DNA of 64,000 nucleotides from Elysia crispata (GCA_033675545.1 JAWDGP010006457.1:62001-126000); one strand, 5' to 3'. Positions 14,601 through 24,605 are shown, counted from the first letter of the stretch. Notes: generated from the letters alone by a model not told the origin. Program-made: numbers and translations.

Positions 14601-17600
14601 TTCCATTGATTATAGACTTCTCAGGCCCATTATTGTGAGGTATTCCTCTTGTAATTGATTTTCGAGGTTTTTTACGTGGGCTCTCTTCCATTTTGTAATT
14701 TATGTCGCTGTCAGTAACAGTAAATATATGATCCAAGGCTTGTCTTTGTTCAGAAAATACGTTATGTGGCTGAGCAGAAATTATTAATGCAGAAGTGGAC
14801 TTCTTCAGAGTGGATGAAGCCGAGCATGATACTTCATTATCTGAGGAAAAATAAAATTGAATTGGAAGGTATCCATTAAAAAGAATAATACCAAACTTAC
14901 CTGTGAGATTTCCATCCAAGACCAACTAAACAGTTAAATAAGGAAATGAAACATAATTTGTAATTCCAGAACTTTGAATAAAAGTTGACAAGACCCTGAC
15001 CATGTGTATAAATATAATATACACTTAGTGTGTATAAATATAACTGCTCATTGGCACTTAAATAATGACAGCCTTTGAGCACATAGATATAACAGAGAAG
15101 GAAATGCATTCAAGCCTAAACTGCCCAAGACCTAGACTCATTTGTTTTGAGAGGTTTGCATCAAAAAATGGATGGTCTGAGGACAGAGCTTAGATAGTAG
15201 ATTAGCATTGACCCCTTCAGTTTTTATATACACAAACCAAATCAATGCACGCTTTGCATTGGTGACTGTGAAAAACTGTGCCTAGTCCTAAAACATAAAT
15301 CTAGATTTTGATTCTAAATCTTGCCGCAAAAAAGAAATAACCTTAAAAAGTTGTACTTATCAATGTTGATTCTATAAATTTTCCAGGATATTGGCATGTT
15401 TTTCCAGAGTCAGATTTTGAGGCGTTTTCTTGAAATACAAAGTGCTAGGCCTTACTGCTATTTTACTTTTATCATCGATTTTTTATTACAGCATCTTACA
15501 TCAAGTTGGTTTAGTGGACAATGCAAGTAATTAATGGAAATTTCCAACACAGCTTTTGGTGTTTGTACTTTAGATAAATTTCTCTAAAACCTTCAATAAA
15601 ACTGTTACAAAAGTATTTTGTGCATAGCATTTTTAAGCTAATTTTTAAAAGTTTGCCTTGGATATAAATAGTGATCATGCATTGTAGATCACTCAAGTGT
15701 TTCACACTGTGCGCCCCAATGCACTATGCAAATTGTAGGTCTAGATCCATTACTGTTGGCACTCACTTGTATAATACATTGCACGATTGCTGAACTATTT
15801 TAATTTCATCTGTTAATTATTTGGAAAACGCCATTAAGCCTATGTTATCCTAGCCTAAAAATCAGTTTAGAAGATCTTTTTTTGTTACATACCAACTTCT
15901 AAATAAATTTCATGTGATGATAATAATATAATCAGCCCCATGAACCAGCTTTGAACACATAATTATCATTTACAAGAGCCCCAAAAGATTTCCAGAATAC
16001 AAACAGGTCCCAAGTAAAACAAATCATTTTGCATCATGCTGTAAACTAGTGCAGATCAATTTAAAATGATTTGCATTATACAAACACTCTATGAGTTAAT
16101 ATGGCACGGTTGATTTTGTTTTAACAATAAATTGGGTTTTTTTTGCGCATCAACTATATAATTATCAAGTTTTAAACCAAGTTATGCTTTATAAATATTC
16201 AAGATATAGAAGTAGATAAAAAGGGATCTACATTTACTCAGGAAACATGAGTATACAATCCCAGACTTGGACTTATTTGGAGTATTATTTTTTTTTCAAT
16301 GTTTTTATAAATGTTTATTTTGTTGACTCACCTGCTTTTTAACAAAAGTCTTCTAGTAGCTGAGTTGTAAACAAATTTGTCAAAGAACTTACAACTACTG
16401 GTAAAAGCTTCTGACATGTCTTATGTCTAAGCAAGTGCACTGAGTGTACACTTCAAACCTCTTTCTTACTTCAGGTGGTTTATTGAAATTACCTCTATCA
16501 TGAGCAAGAGCAAAAGCATTCCCCATTAATTCATTATTACCTATAGCTTTGAAAAGTAAGAATTAGAGAAAGCTATACTGACCATGAACAAGGATTCAGA
16601 GAAAAGAAAAGAAAAATTTTACATACCTCGTTCAGAGTTGGCTTGTTTAGTCTGAGAGCGTGTTGCCCTTCCTGTTGGAAAATGATGAGGTTTAGCTCGC
16701 AGAAACTCCTTTGGCTTCTCTGAATTTTCCTGAAAAAAAAAAGAAGAAAAGAACTCAATGTAACCAAAATAAAAAAACATGTGATCCAGGAAAAATTTTA
16801 AAAAGGAACAACTCTCTTCCTTAGAGGCCTTTTGCTGGGAGCATTAGATGCATGCTGCAGTTATTGGAACTTTTATGTGAAATGTTTCCATGTATTTGGT
16901 TCAATTTCTGGAGCCCAATTGTAAACTACTGCATTGTGGTTTGTAACTCTCACAATCTTACCCCTCATTGACATAAACTAAAAGAGCAGTCTGCAAGGTC
17001 TACTTTCACAAAAAATGACAAAAGGTAGCCTACCAAACATATCACACACACACACACTTACTTGCTTTTTTGCTGCAGCAGCTGCAGTCATTCTTAAGTG
17101 CAGGTCCCCTTTAACAAGTCTTGAACTAGGTTTGCTCTGACGTGTTGAGGAATGCAAATCTAGAGAACTTTTAGCACCCCGAGTTAAGACTTTCTTTACA
17201 CCAACAGGTTTTCCAATAGGTTCTTCAGTCTTCAGTGCTTGCCTAGCGATCTTAGTAGTTTGAGCCTTGGTAGGCACTTTTTTAATATCAGCCTGGCTGA
17301 GTTTTTTTGATGTCTGTCTTGTAGAACTTGTGGATGCAGGGTTCTTTCTCCCCTCATGTGACAACTCAATATGATTTCCAGTTAGTTGAACAGGTTTATC
17401 CTTGTGACTTTCCACAAAATTAAAATTGATTTCTGATTTTGACTGTTTCTGTATAGGAAGAGTAAAACATTATTGTTTAACATTTCTAGAAATAAATCAT
17501 TAAAATCTGCATTGAAGATAATTTCTACATAATTATGAAGTCTAAATTTTTATAGGGGGACATGTAGATTATGCAAATGACCAGTATCAAATGTTAAATG

Positions 17601-20600
17601 GTAACATGATGATTTTTATTTAAAAAAAAAGAAACAGGTTTTCATAATAATGTTTGTGAGTACCAATTATTTTGTGCTAGAAATAATATACCCATTTAAT
17701 TTTTCGAGTAAAAAAGTATCTTGCTCATTTCAGAACTTGAGATTAGCTGTGAAGTTGTTCACTTTGATTTAAAAGATGGGCAAGTATCCAGATTAGAATT
17801 TTTTATAATTTCTTAATTTTAACAAAAGTTTATAAGGCTTAAATTATTAAATTAACAATACTATTATACAGACATTTGAAATCATGGAGAGCAGGTGATA
17901 TATGAGTGCTGGGAAATTGACAAAATGTCACTTATGGCCAACCACTCAAGCTGGCCAAGCATATGGCCCAGCTCTATATTGCAATGGTTGAGGACAGCTC
18001 AGAATGATCACTGCACCTATAGAAGGCAATTTGAACTCACTATAGATATCTTTGCAAAGATCAATCATGGCAAAACACAAATCAAAAAAGAAAGTTAACA
18101 ATGTTAATGAGTGGTCTGCGTCAGGCAAGCCAGTCTCTTCTGGAAGGCATTGTCATGTGACATAGATGACACATAATTGTCATCAAGCTTCTGCACGCAA
18201 AATAAAAATAAAAACAACTATAGCACCATGGAATGTTAGAACAGTGCTACAAAGGGAAAGTTAGATAACATCAAACAAGAAATGAAGATGAATGTTAATA
18301 TTCTAGGCATCAGCAAAGTCAAACGTTAAGGTGCAGGAAAGATATCAGGAACGTTCGACATATTCTACTCAGGAGGTGCAAAACATGCAAGAGGAGTGGC
18401 TATTATACTGGACCAAGATATGGAAAAAAAGAAGTCAAAGGATGTTGGACACTCACTTTTAAAGACTGCAGGAAAACCTTAGATAAATTTGTTGAATGGT
18501 GTCATACGAACAACCTTGTTATAGGAAACAAATAGTTTCAGCATACAAGAAGGAAATGGACATGGAAAAGCCCATGTGATGGAAGCAGAAACCAGATCGA
18601 TTACATCCTGATCAGTAAAAAATTTAGAAATGTGCTTCTCTCAGCAAAGATCTACCCTAGGGCAGACTGGTATAGTGATCATGTTCCTGTGGCTGCTGAA
18701 TTCAAAGTGAAATATTTATAAGACAAAACAAAACAAAAAAACAAAAAAACTAAAAACACCAAACTTGACCTGACGTTATTAAAATCCAACTACACCCTTC
18801 GAAAAAGTAATGTGTGGCTATTCCAAACAAATTTGAAGTCTGAGGAAGTGGGAAAAAAAATGGGCAAAGTTCAAAGTAGCGATCACAGAAGCAGCAGTGG
18901 AACAAATACCAAGAGTCTAAAGGAAAACAAAATAAAAGTGAATGACTGAAGGCATTTTGGACCTCATGGGAAAAAGGAGGCAAATAAAAAATAATAGACA
19001 AAAATACGAAAATTTGCATAAGGAAATCAGAAAAAAATGTGATGAAGCCAAAGAGAAGTGGAAACAAATGCAGAAACATCAAACTATACTGCAGAAGTAC
19101 TGAGCACACAATGTACAAAAGCATTGAAAGAATCTCTGGAAAGAAAACATGCTCATCCACAGGATGTCCCAAACTTAAAAACAGTGACATCATTTGGGAA
19201 AAATACAAAATTCTACACAGATGGGCAGAGTACATAAGTGAACTTTTCAAAGACCACAGAATTGATATCATTGCAATTAATGAAGTGCAATACTGTTGGT
19301 CCACCTATCATGAAAGATGAGATCGCGGCAGCAATAAAGAAAAATGAAATTAGGTTACAATGTAACAGGCCCACACAGAACTTTTAGAAGCACATGTAGA
19401 ATATAGTATTGATGAGTTCATAAAATTACTCAACGAAATCCAAGACATAGGTCAGATTCCACCAGACATCTCCAAATCTATATTTATAGCACTGCCAAAG
19501 AAACCAGAGACAATAGAGTGTGAATTGCATAGAACGATCAGTCTCATTAGCCAAATCGCTTCAATACTCATCATGAGTCAGAAACAAAATCAAACCAGGA
19601 ATAGTAGAGGAACAGCGTGCCTTTGTGGAGAAAAAGGAAAAGGTGCAAGAAATGCTATGTACACTCTTTGAACTATAACTGAACGAGCTATGGAAGTACA
19701 AGAAGAGGTATATCTGTGCTTCATTGAATACACCAAGGCATTTCATAGAGTACAACATGATGAGTTAAACAACTAGCACAGTTGAATATGAAAAAGATCT
19801 ATGTACAAATGATCAAAAACATACCGGGAACAGACAGCAGCAATATGAGTTGATGAGAAAATCAGCTTATTTCAAATAATAAAGCATGGTGTCAGACAAG
19901 CTTTCCCTAGATCATTTTTCTCTTTTCAAATGATTGTGCGATACCCAAGACATAAAATTAAGTAGGAGATATGATGATGACACTATCAATCGTAGAAAAA
20001 AAAAAGATTTGCTACAATTATTAGACATCGTTGAAGAAGAAAGCAGAAAGAGAGGGTTAGAACTGAATAGCAAAAAGACAAAAGTAATGGTCCTCAGTCG
20101 AAAGAATGAGTGTCCACAGATCAACATCTTAACGCAAATAAACTAGAGCAAAGGGATCAATTCAAATTATTGGGTACTTTATTATCAAGTGATGGATGCA
20201 TCAGCACTGAAACTGATTTAAGAATAGCGCAAGTAAAAAAGAATTTTCAGGGAATGGAATCAATACTAACAAATAACCACATCTCCAATCAAACAAGAAG
20301 AGAAGCCCTGGAGTGCTAATATTGAACACATTCTGGTGTATGGATGTGAGTCCTGGACAATTTCAAAACTGTTACAAAAGAAAGTGGAGGCATTAGAAAT
20401 GTGGTTACTAGGGAGAATGTTAGAATCTCATAGACTGCAAAGAAATCAAATGAAACTGTTACAAGAAGCTGACCCAACAAGATCATTCATCAATAGAGTA
20501 TATATGTAAAAGCCAAGCAACCTTTTTTGGCCATGTGATGAGAGGAGAGAAACTAGAACATCTTGTGACAACTGGAATGATCTAAGTGAAACGCTGCAGG

Positions 20601-21988
20601 GGAAAACAGCATGAAAAAGTGTTAGATGGATAGATGGATTAACAACGTGGCTAAAAGTAAAAGTAGGACAAGTGACAGATGCTCTGTAAGTGTCGAGGGA
20701 TAGAGACACGTGGAAGATCATGATTGTCTACACATAAGAGCATGGCATCTGATTGATTGATATTCAAAATCTGGACAAGCAAACTATCAATCTTTCTTTT
20801 TGTTGGTCACTTTTATGGGCAACCTCTGCCATCACCTTTGAATTCTTGGAAGGTCCACGATACAGATGGAAATCTGATTTATGCTCCACTGTTTTCACAA
20901 CAAAAGCAGGAGGCTGCTTTTTCTTCTGTTCCAATAATTTTTGCTTTTCCTCTCTCCATTTCTGCAGCCGTTCCTTGAGGGAAAGAGCACGAGAATCTGG
21001 AAGCAATGCAAAATAATATTATTTTTGAATAATTACGTGAATGAGTCAATGATCCATGTAACAGTTTAAGGTTCTTGACTTCTCACATAAACCAGCACAA
21101 GAAAGTCTATATAATCTAAAATTTGCATATATTGAAAAATATTCACATCCTAATAAGCAGATACCCACTATCACAAATGACAGGACACATAAAATGGTAA
21201 ATATTTTTGCACATCTTTTATGCCTCCAATGAAATTTTTTTTCTGTAAAGGGACAAAAACATGAAATTCAAATCTTGTGGGTGGTTTCAAATGGTTGTGA
21301 ACAATGGTGGGAGAGCATAAAAGATGCTGTGAAATTTGTTGCTAAAGAAAATTAAACTCAGTTATATAATATCAGTAAAGATGAATGATTTGTTCAAATA
21401 TGAGTGCATGAAAAGGGTATGCAAGTTGAGAATTTTTTCTTCACTGAAAATGAAATAAATGAATACAAGTTTCAAGATTACAGTGGAAATCTTAAAAACC
21501 TAAGACTGATTATTCGAATTTCTCATGATAAACCGAATTTTGCAAAATAATAGTTTTTTTTCTCTCTTTCGCTTTGTCAGAATCAGACTTGTATTTCAAA
21601 GTATTTCTGATTTGATTCTCTTAATTCTAAGTTGATACCACCTAATAAGGCATCACAAAAGTGCTACATGCATCTCTCAAGCAGCAAGCAATGCCAATCA
21701 CTGCCCAAGAAAGGCTGATCAGTGCGCTAACAAATCAAGAAGGGAGCAGATGCATTAACAATTAAGTGCCAGTAGAAAATCTGTACTGATACTGATAGCA
21801 ACGTGGGACAGGGGAAGGGGAAGGTTGCTCATTGCAGGCACAGTACACACTCACTCAATGATTCTTCGACTCTGTTATACCCAATTTTAGTAATTCAAAT
21901 ATTTTAATTCGAAGATTTAATCCATTCCCATACAATTCGATTTATCAGGTTTCCACTGTACATGAATTACCTCCTAACAAAAAAGAAA

Positions 21989-22019
<31 letters not shown>

Positions 22020-24605
22020 TAATATAATTTTGGTTTCACTAGTCTGCACTAAAAATTAATAAAAATAAAAATAAAAATTTAAATGTTGTGGATCAACGAA
22101 CAAGCTGACAGTATTGCCAAAGAAGGAAGTGCTATGAATCAAACTGAAGAAGACATGTCTCTTGAAGAAGCCAAAACACTAGTAAAGGTAGCAATCCACT
22201 AATGTGACCAAAGATGGCTGGAAAAACGTCCAAGTTTCTCTAAAGATGATGCCTTCCATAATCTGAGTGGAGAGGAGCAAACCTTAGTATTCCGTTTTCG
22301 TACAGGTCACAACAGGCTAAACAAGCACATGTACACAAAGTTCAGAATTGGTACAGCTCCCAACTGTGTGTGTAGAAATGTTGCTTAAACTGAACACAAA
22401 CTACAGGAATGCCCAACTCACTCAGAATTAAGACAAAAGACCTGGCCCTAAACCACAACCCTACATGAGAAATTCTATGGCACTGAATAAAACCTGTTAC
22501 TGATGGAGTTTGTCAGAGGCAACAGTCAACAGACTGTCAATGTCTTGGGAACACCGAAGAAGAAGGAATGTTGTGGATCTATTTTATCATATTTGACTAA
22601 AACAGTTCTGTCCTCATTTAAGGTATTGCTTCTGCATTGTAAATCATGTTTTTATTCATACCTCAAAGGCATCAAGCTGTTTAACTTTTCTTTATGACTA
22701 CACCTCACTAAATTTACCTAATTCTCTCTGGACAGCAATCGCAGTTGCTTACCTTCATACTCCGAAAGTCAGAGATCCATTCTTCCATAGTAAAAATATG
22801 CCCTAACCATATCATTTAAATATCAAATAAGTAAGGGACAGAGTTTTATGAAAGGGCATGCAGGCCCAAAGGCTACCCAAAACACTGCTTAATCTGAGAG
22901 ATGGACAAAAACAGCTAGAGAGGGGTTTTATGTGCCCATGGCTTTCAGAGCGGTATCAAAATATAGGTAAAATGCAAGGCAATCATAAAAAAAACTGGTA
23001 ATTACTGTATGATCATGGGTAGTCAGGAAGGCACAGCCAACATGTGCTTGTGAACTAAGTTACAAAGATAGAAGCTATTTGTATTCAGTATTGTAATAAA
23101 ACTTTTTAAAAGCTTTTAGGCCTACTTATTGTAAAGGTTTGAAACATAGGCGATTATTATAAATATTATACACGGAGTAAGATGTGTGAGCCATTCACAA
23201 ACTAATGAAATGAGTTTTTAAATGCAAAATAATCACTCATAATAAATGTGCAGCTATGAATTCCTAGGCAGTGCATCTATACTAGATCTAGTATAGGCAC
23301 TTTTTTATTTTACTTTTAAAATTACCGTATTCGTTCCAATAGTAGCGCCGGGCGCGTGAAAATGAAGAGAGGGGGGGTGCGCGTCTAAAGGAATGTTTTG
23401 GATGACTTTCTTCAAAGACAAAGTGCCGCCGTTTCCGCCCTCCCCCCCCCCCCTCTGGTTAGTTTTAGAGTGCCATGGTTGGGTGAAGAAAGCGATGCGT
23501 CATTCGAGTCCGATGACTACGTGGACTGCAATAGTCCAGGACATTAACCTCGGACGCCTTAGTACTGACTTTGACATCCCCAATTTGAGATGACAATTGC
23601 AGTATCATAGTCATTCATTGTTTACATGTGTTGTTGTTATAAATCATCAGATCTATCGCTTAATAAATGTTTTGAGTTTGAGTTTAATAAGAATCTTTTG
23701 TTCTCAAAAGTGGTGTTTTTTAAGTGCTGCTTGGATGGGAAAGGGCGTTTATTAGAGATGGCGCTACTAATGGAGGGAATACGGTACATTTAATGATTTG
23801 TAACCCTGCTACATATAGATCTAGATCTAGATAGGCTCTAAGCAAACATTTCGCTTCTACAGTTATCCAGGATGAAACCAATAAAATTGATAATTCTCAA
23901 TCTGTTTTTCTGCATTTTTAAAAGTTTTAGTTTTACTTCTGACCAAAATTTTGCTTAGAAAAAAAAATGTAAGAGAATAGGCCTATAAATCTTCTCCTAA
24001 GTTCTGACTGACGAAAGAAAACTTAATGCTTAGAAGCTAGAAGCTATTGACTGGGTCAATTCATTTAGATCTAGATCTAAATCTAGAATCTAGTATTTTA
24101 ATGCCTACTTCATCTGTACCTCAAAATCAAAATTACTTACAATGCAACAGCCTTTGTGCAATCTAGATCTAGTTCTAGTTCAAGCCTGGAACTAATCTAG
24201 ATCTAGATCTGGGAAAAATATTCATCTAGGTCTGAAGGTCTGGGCCGCTTACAGTTGTTCATTCAAATCTATGAATGTATGATTTTAAAGTTTTAAATAA
24301 TTAAACTCACTTAGTACGGCAGCTCTCCTTGGTCCAGAGCCAGTTATCTTTGAATTTGAATTTGATTGAATGCTTTGAAGTTGAATTTGGTCTTCATCTT
24401 TTAGATCCTGGTCATCTGTGTTGATGGATTCCGAAAGTGTTGACATTCCTGTTAGACCTCTTCTTTGATTCATTTTTTCGTCCTTTCGTTGCTTGCGTTC
24501 CATTCTAACAGATTTTCGTCTACTAGCAATGGAGGATTGCCCCTCTCTGTCTCTTCTACTCTTATACATTGTCTGGAGAGAATTTTCACCAGCTTTTGAA
24601 GGCAT
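783..24605 (-). CDS. DLGAP5-like: DLGAP5/HURP-like spindle protein gene (overall model, 3' partial)
   Basis: Spliced gene, 13 coding exons on the minus strand (each listed separately), about 1,459 codons, with the C-terminus outside the window. Family: DLGAP5/HURP, a GKAP-domain microtubule-bundling protein that stabilises kinetochore fibres under Ran/importin-beta and Aurora A control in vertebrates. Visible support: an N-terminal basic helix (exon 2, around KERLQKWREEKQK) like the HURP microtubule-binding region, and a C-terminal GKAP block spread over exons 9-13, with HFRGILTAETERL, then TTVGKAQLLIAQRFKQFSGL, then DLQGFWEMIYFQ and EFDGVFFKVTSPA, all closely matching the vertebrate order. 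Exon phases agree at every junction. The protein is far longer than the vertebrate one (about 850 aa), mainly because of the 644-codon exon 5. Introns hold several transposon remnants. The weakest junction is exon 2 to exon 3. Identification is by remembered family motifs, not by a search. Confidence 0.87.
1623..2016. mobile_element. MITE-like element with 13-bp terminal inverted repeats
   Basis: The left end agggtgtccagca (1623-1635) is the exact reverse complement of the right end tgctggacaccct (2004-2016). Outside the ends, aagtat sits directly on the left and reappears one base beyond the right end, a likely target-site duplication of 5-6 bp. The element is 394 bp, has no coding capacity, and lies in the intron between exons 13 and 12 of the HURP-like gene. 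Confidence 0.6.
2129..2221 (-). CDS. DLGAP5-like: HURP-like gene, coding exon 12 (GKAP domain)
   Basis: 31 codons, phase 0-0. Acceptor AATTCAG|GTTGAG and donor TTGAAG|GTAAAA. VEDVDGLFKQLKALQDNNW matches the vertebrate IEDVIHKFNNLIKLEESGW segment that follows the GKAP core. Confidence 0.88.
2585..2739. repeat. (GA)n / GACA-rich purine array
   Basis: Imperfect (GA)n with interspersed GACA units, purine on the plus strand, in the intron between HURP exons 12 and 11. Apparent ORFs here are repeat translations. Confidence 0.95.
4437..4597 (-). CDS. DLGAP5-like: HURP-like gene, coding exon 11 (GKAP domain core)
   Basis: Acceptor TATCCTTATCCTAG|TCTTGG, donor TTTCAG|GTAGGT (phase 0). The translation, with IRTTVGKAQLLIAQRFKQF and GLVDNCEFNLGEQK and DLQGFWEMIYFQ, is the most diagnostic part of the gene and aligns nearly residue for residue with the vertebrate HURP GKAP core (IRTAVGQTRLL, RFKQFEGLVDDCE, DLDGFWDMVSFQ). 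Confidence 0.93.
5725..5841 (-). CDS. DLGAP5-like: HURP-like gene, coding exon 10 (GKAP domain)
   Basis: 39 codons. Acceptor TTCCTTGTAG|TATTGG and donor GACA|GTGAGT, phase 1 on both sides. Translation VLERVKHFRGILTAETERL followed by YQLCKTWDEIG is the start of the GKAP domain: the pattern FR-x-I-L-x-x-E-T-E-x-L, then a Cys and W-[DE], is conserved in DLGAP proteins. Confidence 0.88.
5842..9663. other. HURP-like intron between exons 10 and 9 (3.8 kb)
   Basis: AT-rich intron. It holds a LINE 3' fragment (6076-6293) and, near 8770-9070, a degenerate field of AATCTGGATTAGAT-type words related to the dispersed TCTAGA/AGATCT motif. No additional in-phase exon or other gene seen. Confidence 0.6.
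6076..6293 (+). mobile_element. LINE 3' end fragment
   Basis: Matches 20,520-20,762 in the same orientation: the shared stretch includes gagaaactagaacatcttg, tgacaactggaatgat, gggatagaga and catgattg, and both copies end in ctgattgat. This is the last part of the LINE ORF plus its 3' tail, with indels. Probably a 5'-truncated insertion. Confidence 0.8.
9664..9819 (-). CDS. DLGAP5-like: HURP-like gene, coding exon 9
   Basis: Residues about 1203-1254. Acceptor TTTACATTTTCAG|CCTCTA, donor CATG|GTAAAT, both phase 1. Encodes SIVPSQLDLVEKQPV and an acidic/serine stretch ending in FGSTTDPH, which leads into the GKAP block just as PHHGVPYFRN does in vertebrate HURP. Confidence 0.75.
10188..10258 (-). 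CDS. DLGAP5-like: HURP-like gene, short coding exon 8
   Basis: 71-nt exon with no long ORF of its own, recovered from splice phase. Strong acceptor TTTTCTTCTCACAG|GATAAAG; phase 2 entry makes ATG (M) across the junction, then IKILERSPMIEMTRRRSRHV and SSP; donor CACCTG|GTATTT gives phase 1. Both phases match exon 7 and exon 9, which otherwise do not join. The RRRS motif again fits the family theme. Confidence 0.7.
10992..11350 (-). CDS. DLGAP5-like: HURP-like gene, coding exon 7
   Basis: Residues about 1060-1178. Acceptor TTGATCTAG|GTTCCTCTG, phase 0. Encodes VPLDESGSSVKNISPLKSP, PFTPRKSCN and FKTPFQAPRSAVRTKSSS, comparable to the PLDGL...TPMTPRSANAF portion of vertebrate HURP. The donor is GAAGAAAT|GTAGTA, phase 2, used because the next exon enters in phase 2. 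Confidence 0.78.
11697..11944 (-). CDS. DLGAP5-like: HURP-like gene, coding exon 6
   Basis: Residues about 977-1059. Acceptor TTTTCTTTTCTAAG|GAGAAAAT (AAG rather than CAG, but with a good pyrimidine tract), phase 1. Donor ATTGAG|GTAAAA, phase 0. Contains EVRRKSVRRSMRNDVIGREG, which continues the RRxS theme of exon 5. Confidence 0.78.
12909..14840 (-). CDS. DLGAP5-like: HURP-like gene, large coding exon 5 with TP/RRS motif array
   Basis: 644 codons in one exon, residues about 333-976. Acceptor TTTTTCCTCAG|ATAATG continues phase 1 from exon 4. The donor is taken as AGAG|GTTTGA, which gives phase 1 to exon 6; a second GT nine bases on is the alternative. The translation is disordered and polar, with a repeated theme: an acidic Ser/Asp/Glu patch (SSEEEQ, SGEEE, DDQSDSSDSS), then a basic motif such as TPSKRTRRSVLKIS, TPGKSPRRTVLKLP, ITPRRKSLARL or TPRTKPRRSVVSV. 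At least nine clear units occur. Motifs fit CDK (T/S-P-x-K) and basophilic kinase (R-R-x-S/T or R-R-S) sites. No vertebrate counterpart of this length is known to me. Confidence 0.85.
16627..16729 (-). CDS. DLGAP5-like: HURP-like gene, coding exon 4
   Basis: 34 codons plus one base. Acceptor is a run of T followed by CAG|GAAAATTC; donor is GAACGAG|GTATGT. The translation ENSEKPKEFLRAKPHHFP then GRATRSQTKQANSER continues the basic linker. Phase 0 in and phase 1 out fit both neighbours exactly. Confidence 0.8.
17062..17448 (-). CDS. DLGAP5-like: HURP-like gene, coding exon 3
   Basis: 129 codons, phase 0 in and out. Acceptor TCTTCCTATACAG|AAACAG and a textbook donor CAA|GTAAGT. Low-complexity basic sequence rich in Lys, Ser and Thr (KKLSQADIKKVPTKAQTTK; RLVKGDLHLRMTAAAAAKKQ). 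No recognised domain; consistent with the disordered basic linker of HURP proteins. Confidence 0.8.
18170..20762 (+). mobile_element. Degraded non-LTR retrotransposon (endonuclease + reverse transcriptase)
   Basis: Plus strand, inside the HURP-like intron between exons 3 and 2. Despite many stops and frameshifts the order is recognisable: an AP-endonuclease start (APWNVRTVLQ, about 18,220), GVAIILDQD-like text near 18,390, a linker (SDIIWEKYKILHRWAEYIS, 19,185), a reverse transcriptase region with palm-like YDDD (about 19,970) followed by EEESRKRGLELNSKKTKVMV, and a C-terminal part with LVYGCESWTISK (about 20,340) and a final WND region. The element ends with gattgattgata near 20,762. This is the architecture of the RTE/L2-like endonuclease-RT elements common in molluscs; the clade is not assigned. 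Not expected to be active. The 5' limit is uncertain. Confidence 0.85.
20785..20996 (-). CDS. DLGAP5-like: HURP-like gene, coding exon 2 (microtubule-binding helix)
   Basis: Residues about 99-169. Acceptor TTGCTTCCAG|ATTCTC joins exon 1 in phase 1 (N-S-R-A-L). Contains the charged helix SLKERLQKWREEKQKLLEQK, which resembles the QKYKEEKQLQKLKEQREK stretch of vertebrate HURP, followed by a KTVEHKSDFHLYRGP segment. The 3' boundary is placed at ATA|GTTTGC because only this gives phase 0 to exon 3; the donor is weak. A LINE 3' end begins only about 22 bp downstream of the exon end, so the original intron sequence has been replaced here. Confidence 0.72.
21481..21958. mobile_element. Tc1/mariner-pogo-like non-autonomous element, copy A
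   Basis: Starts cagtggaaatctt and ends with cctgataaatcg-type text complemented as caggtttccactg, flanked by TA on both sides (21479-80, 21959-60). Subterminal text gattattcgaatttctcat is shared, inverted, with the element at 46,367-46,818. CAGTGGAAACCTC-type ends with a TA target duplication are usual for Tigger/pogo-related elements. 478 bp, noncoding, in HURP intron 1. Confidence 0.75.
21985..22018. repeat. (AT)n microsatellite
   Basis: Run of about 15 AT units with one interruption, between the TIR element and the RNase H LINE piece. Confidence 0.9.
22080..22560 (+). mobile_element. LINE 3' fragment with RNase H tail and RxGHNRLN motif
   Basis: Frame reading gives WINEQADSIAKEGSAMNQT, an RNase H C-terminal N-x-x-AD-x-x-AK-x-G signature, then RFRTGHNRLNKHM and CVCRNVA with a cysteine cluster, as found downstream of RNase H in I/Jockey-group and related LINEs. 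In-frame stops at about 22,200 and 22,386 show it is dead. A different lineage from the endonuclease-RT LINE at 18-20.8 kb, which shows no RNase H. Confidence 0.72.
23323..23786. mobile_element. TIR element with taccgtattc ends
   Basis: Left end taccgtattcgttccaatag (23323) pairs with right end ctaatggagggaatacggta (23786): the ten terminal bases match perfectly when inverted, and tagtagcgcc continues on both sides after a short mismatch (tagtagcgcc at 23341-23350 against ggcgctacta at 23760-23769). The 464 bp interior is more GC-rich than its surroundings and has a short acidic reading frame (GEESDASFESDDYVD) resembling the acidic tail of a transposase. No clear target-site duplication. In HURP intron 1. 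Confidence 0.6.
24311..24605 (-). CDS. DLGAP5-like: HURP-like gene, coding exon 1 (start codon)
   Basis: Residues 1-98. I place the start at the ATG at 24605-24603 (MPSKAGENSL...); an in-frame ATG six codons upstream (24623) is the alternative. Very basic and Ser-rich (SRRKSVRMERKQRKDEK), as in the N-terminus of HURP. The exon ends in phase 1 at a good donor, AA|GTGAGT (24310-24305). A possible acceptor (TTGTTATTAG) lies a few bases upstream of the ATG, so a noncoding exon may precede it. Confidence 0.8.

Noticed and set aside
18750..19304. Minus-strand 184-codon Phe/Leu-rich frame
   Set aside because: Antisense of the LINE; hydrophobic text arises from complementing A-rich sequence.
19039..19320. 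93-codon frame as a host gene
   Set aside because: It is the linker region of the degraded LINE.
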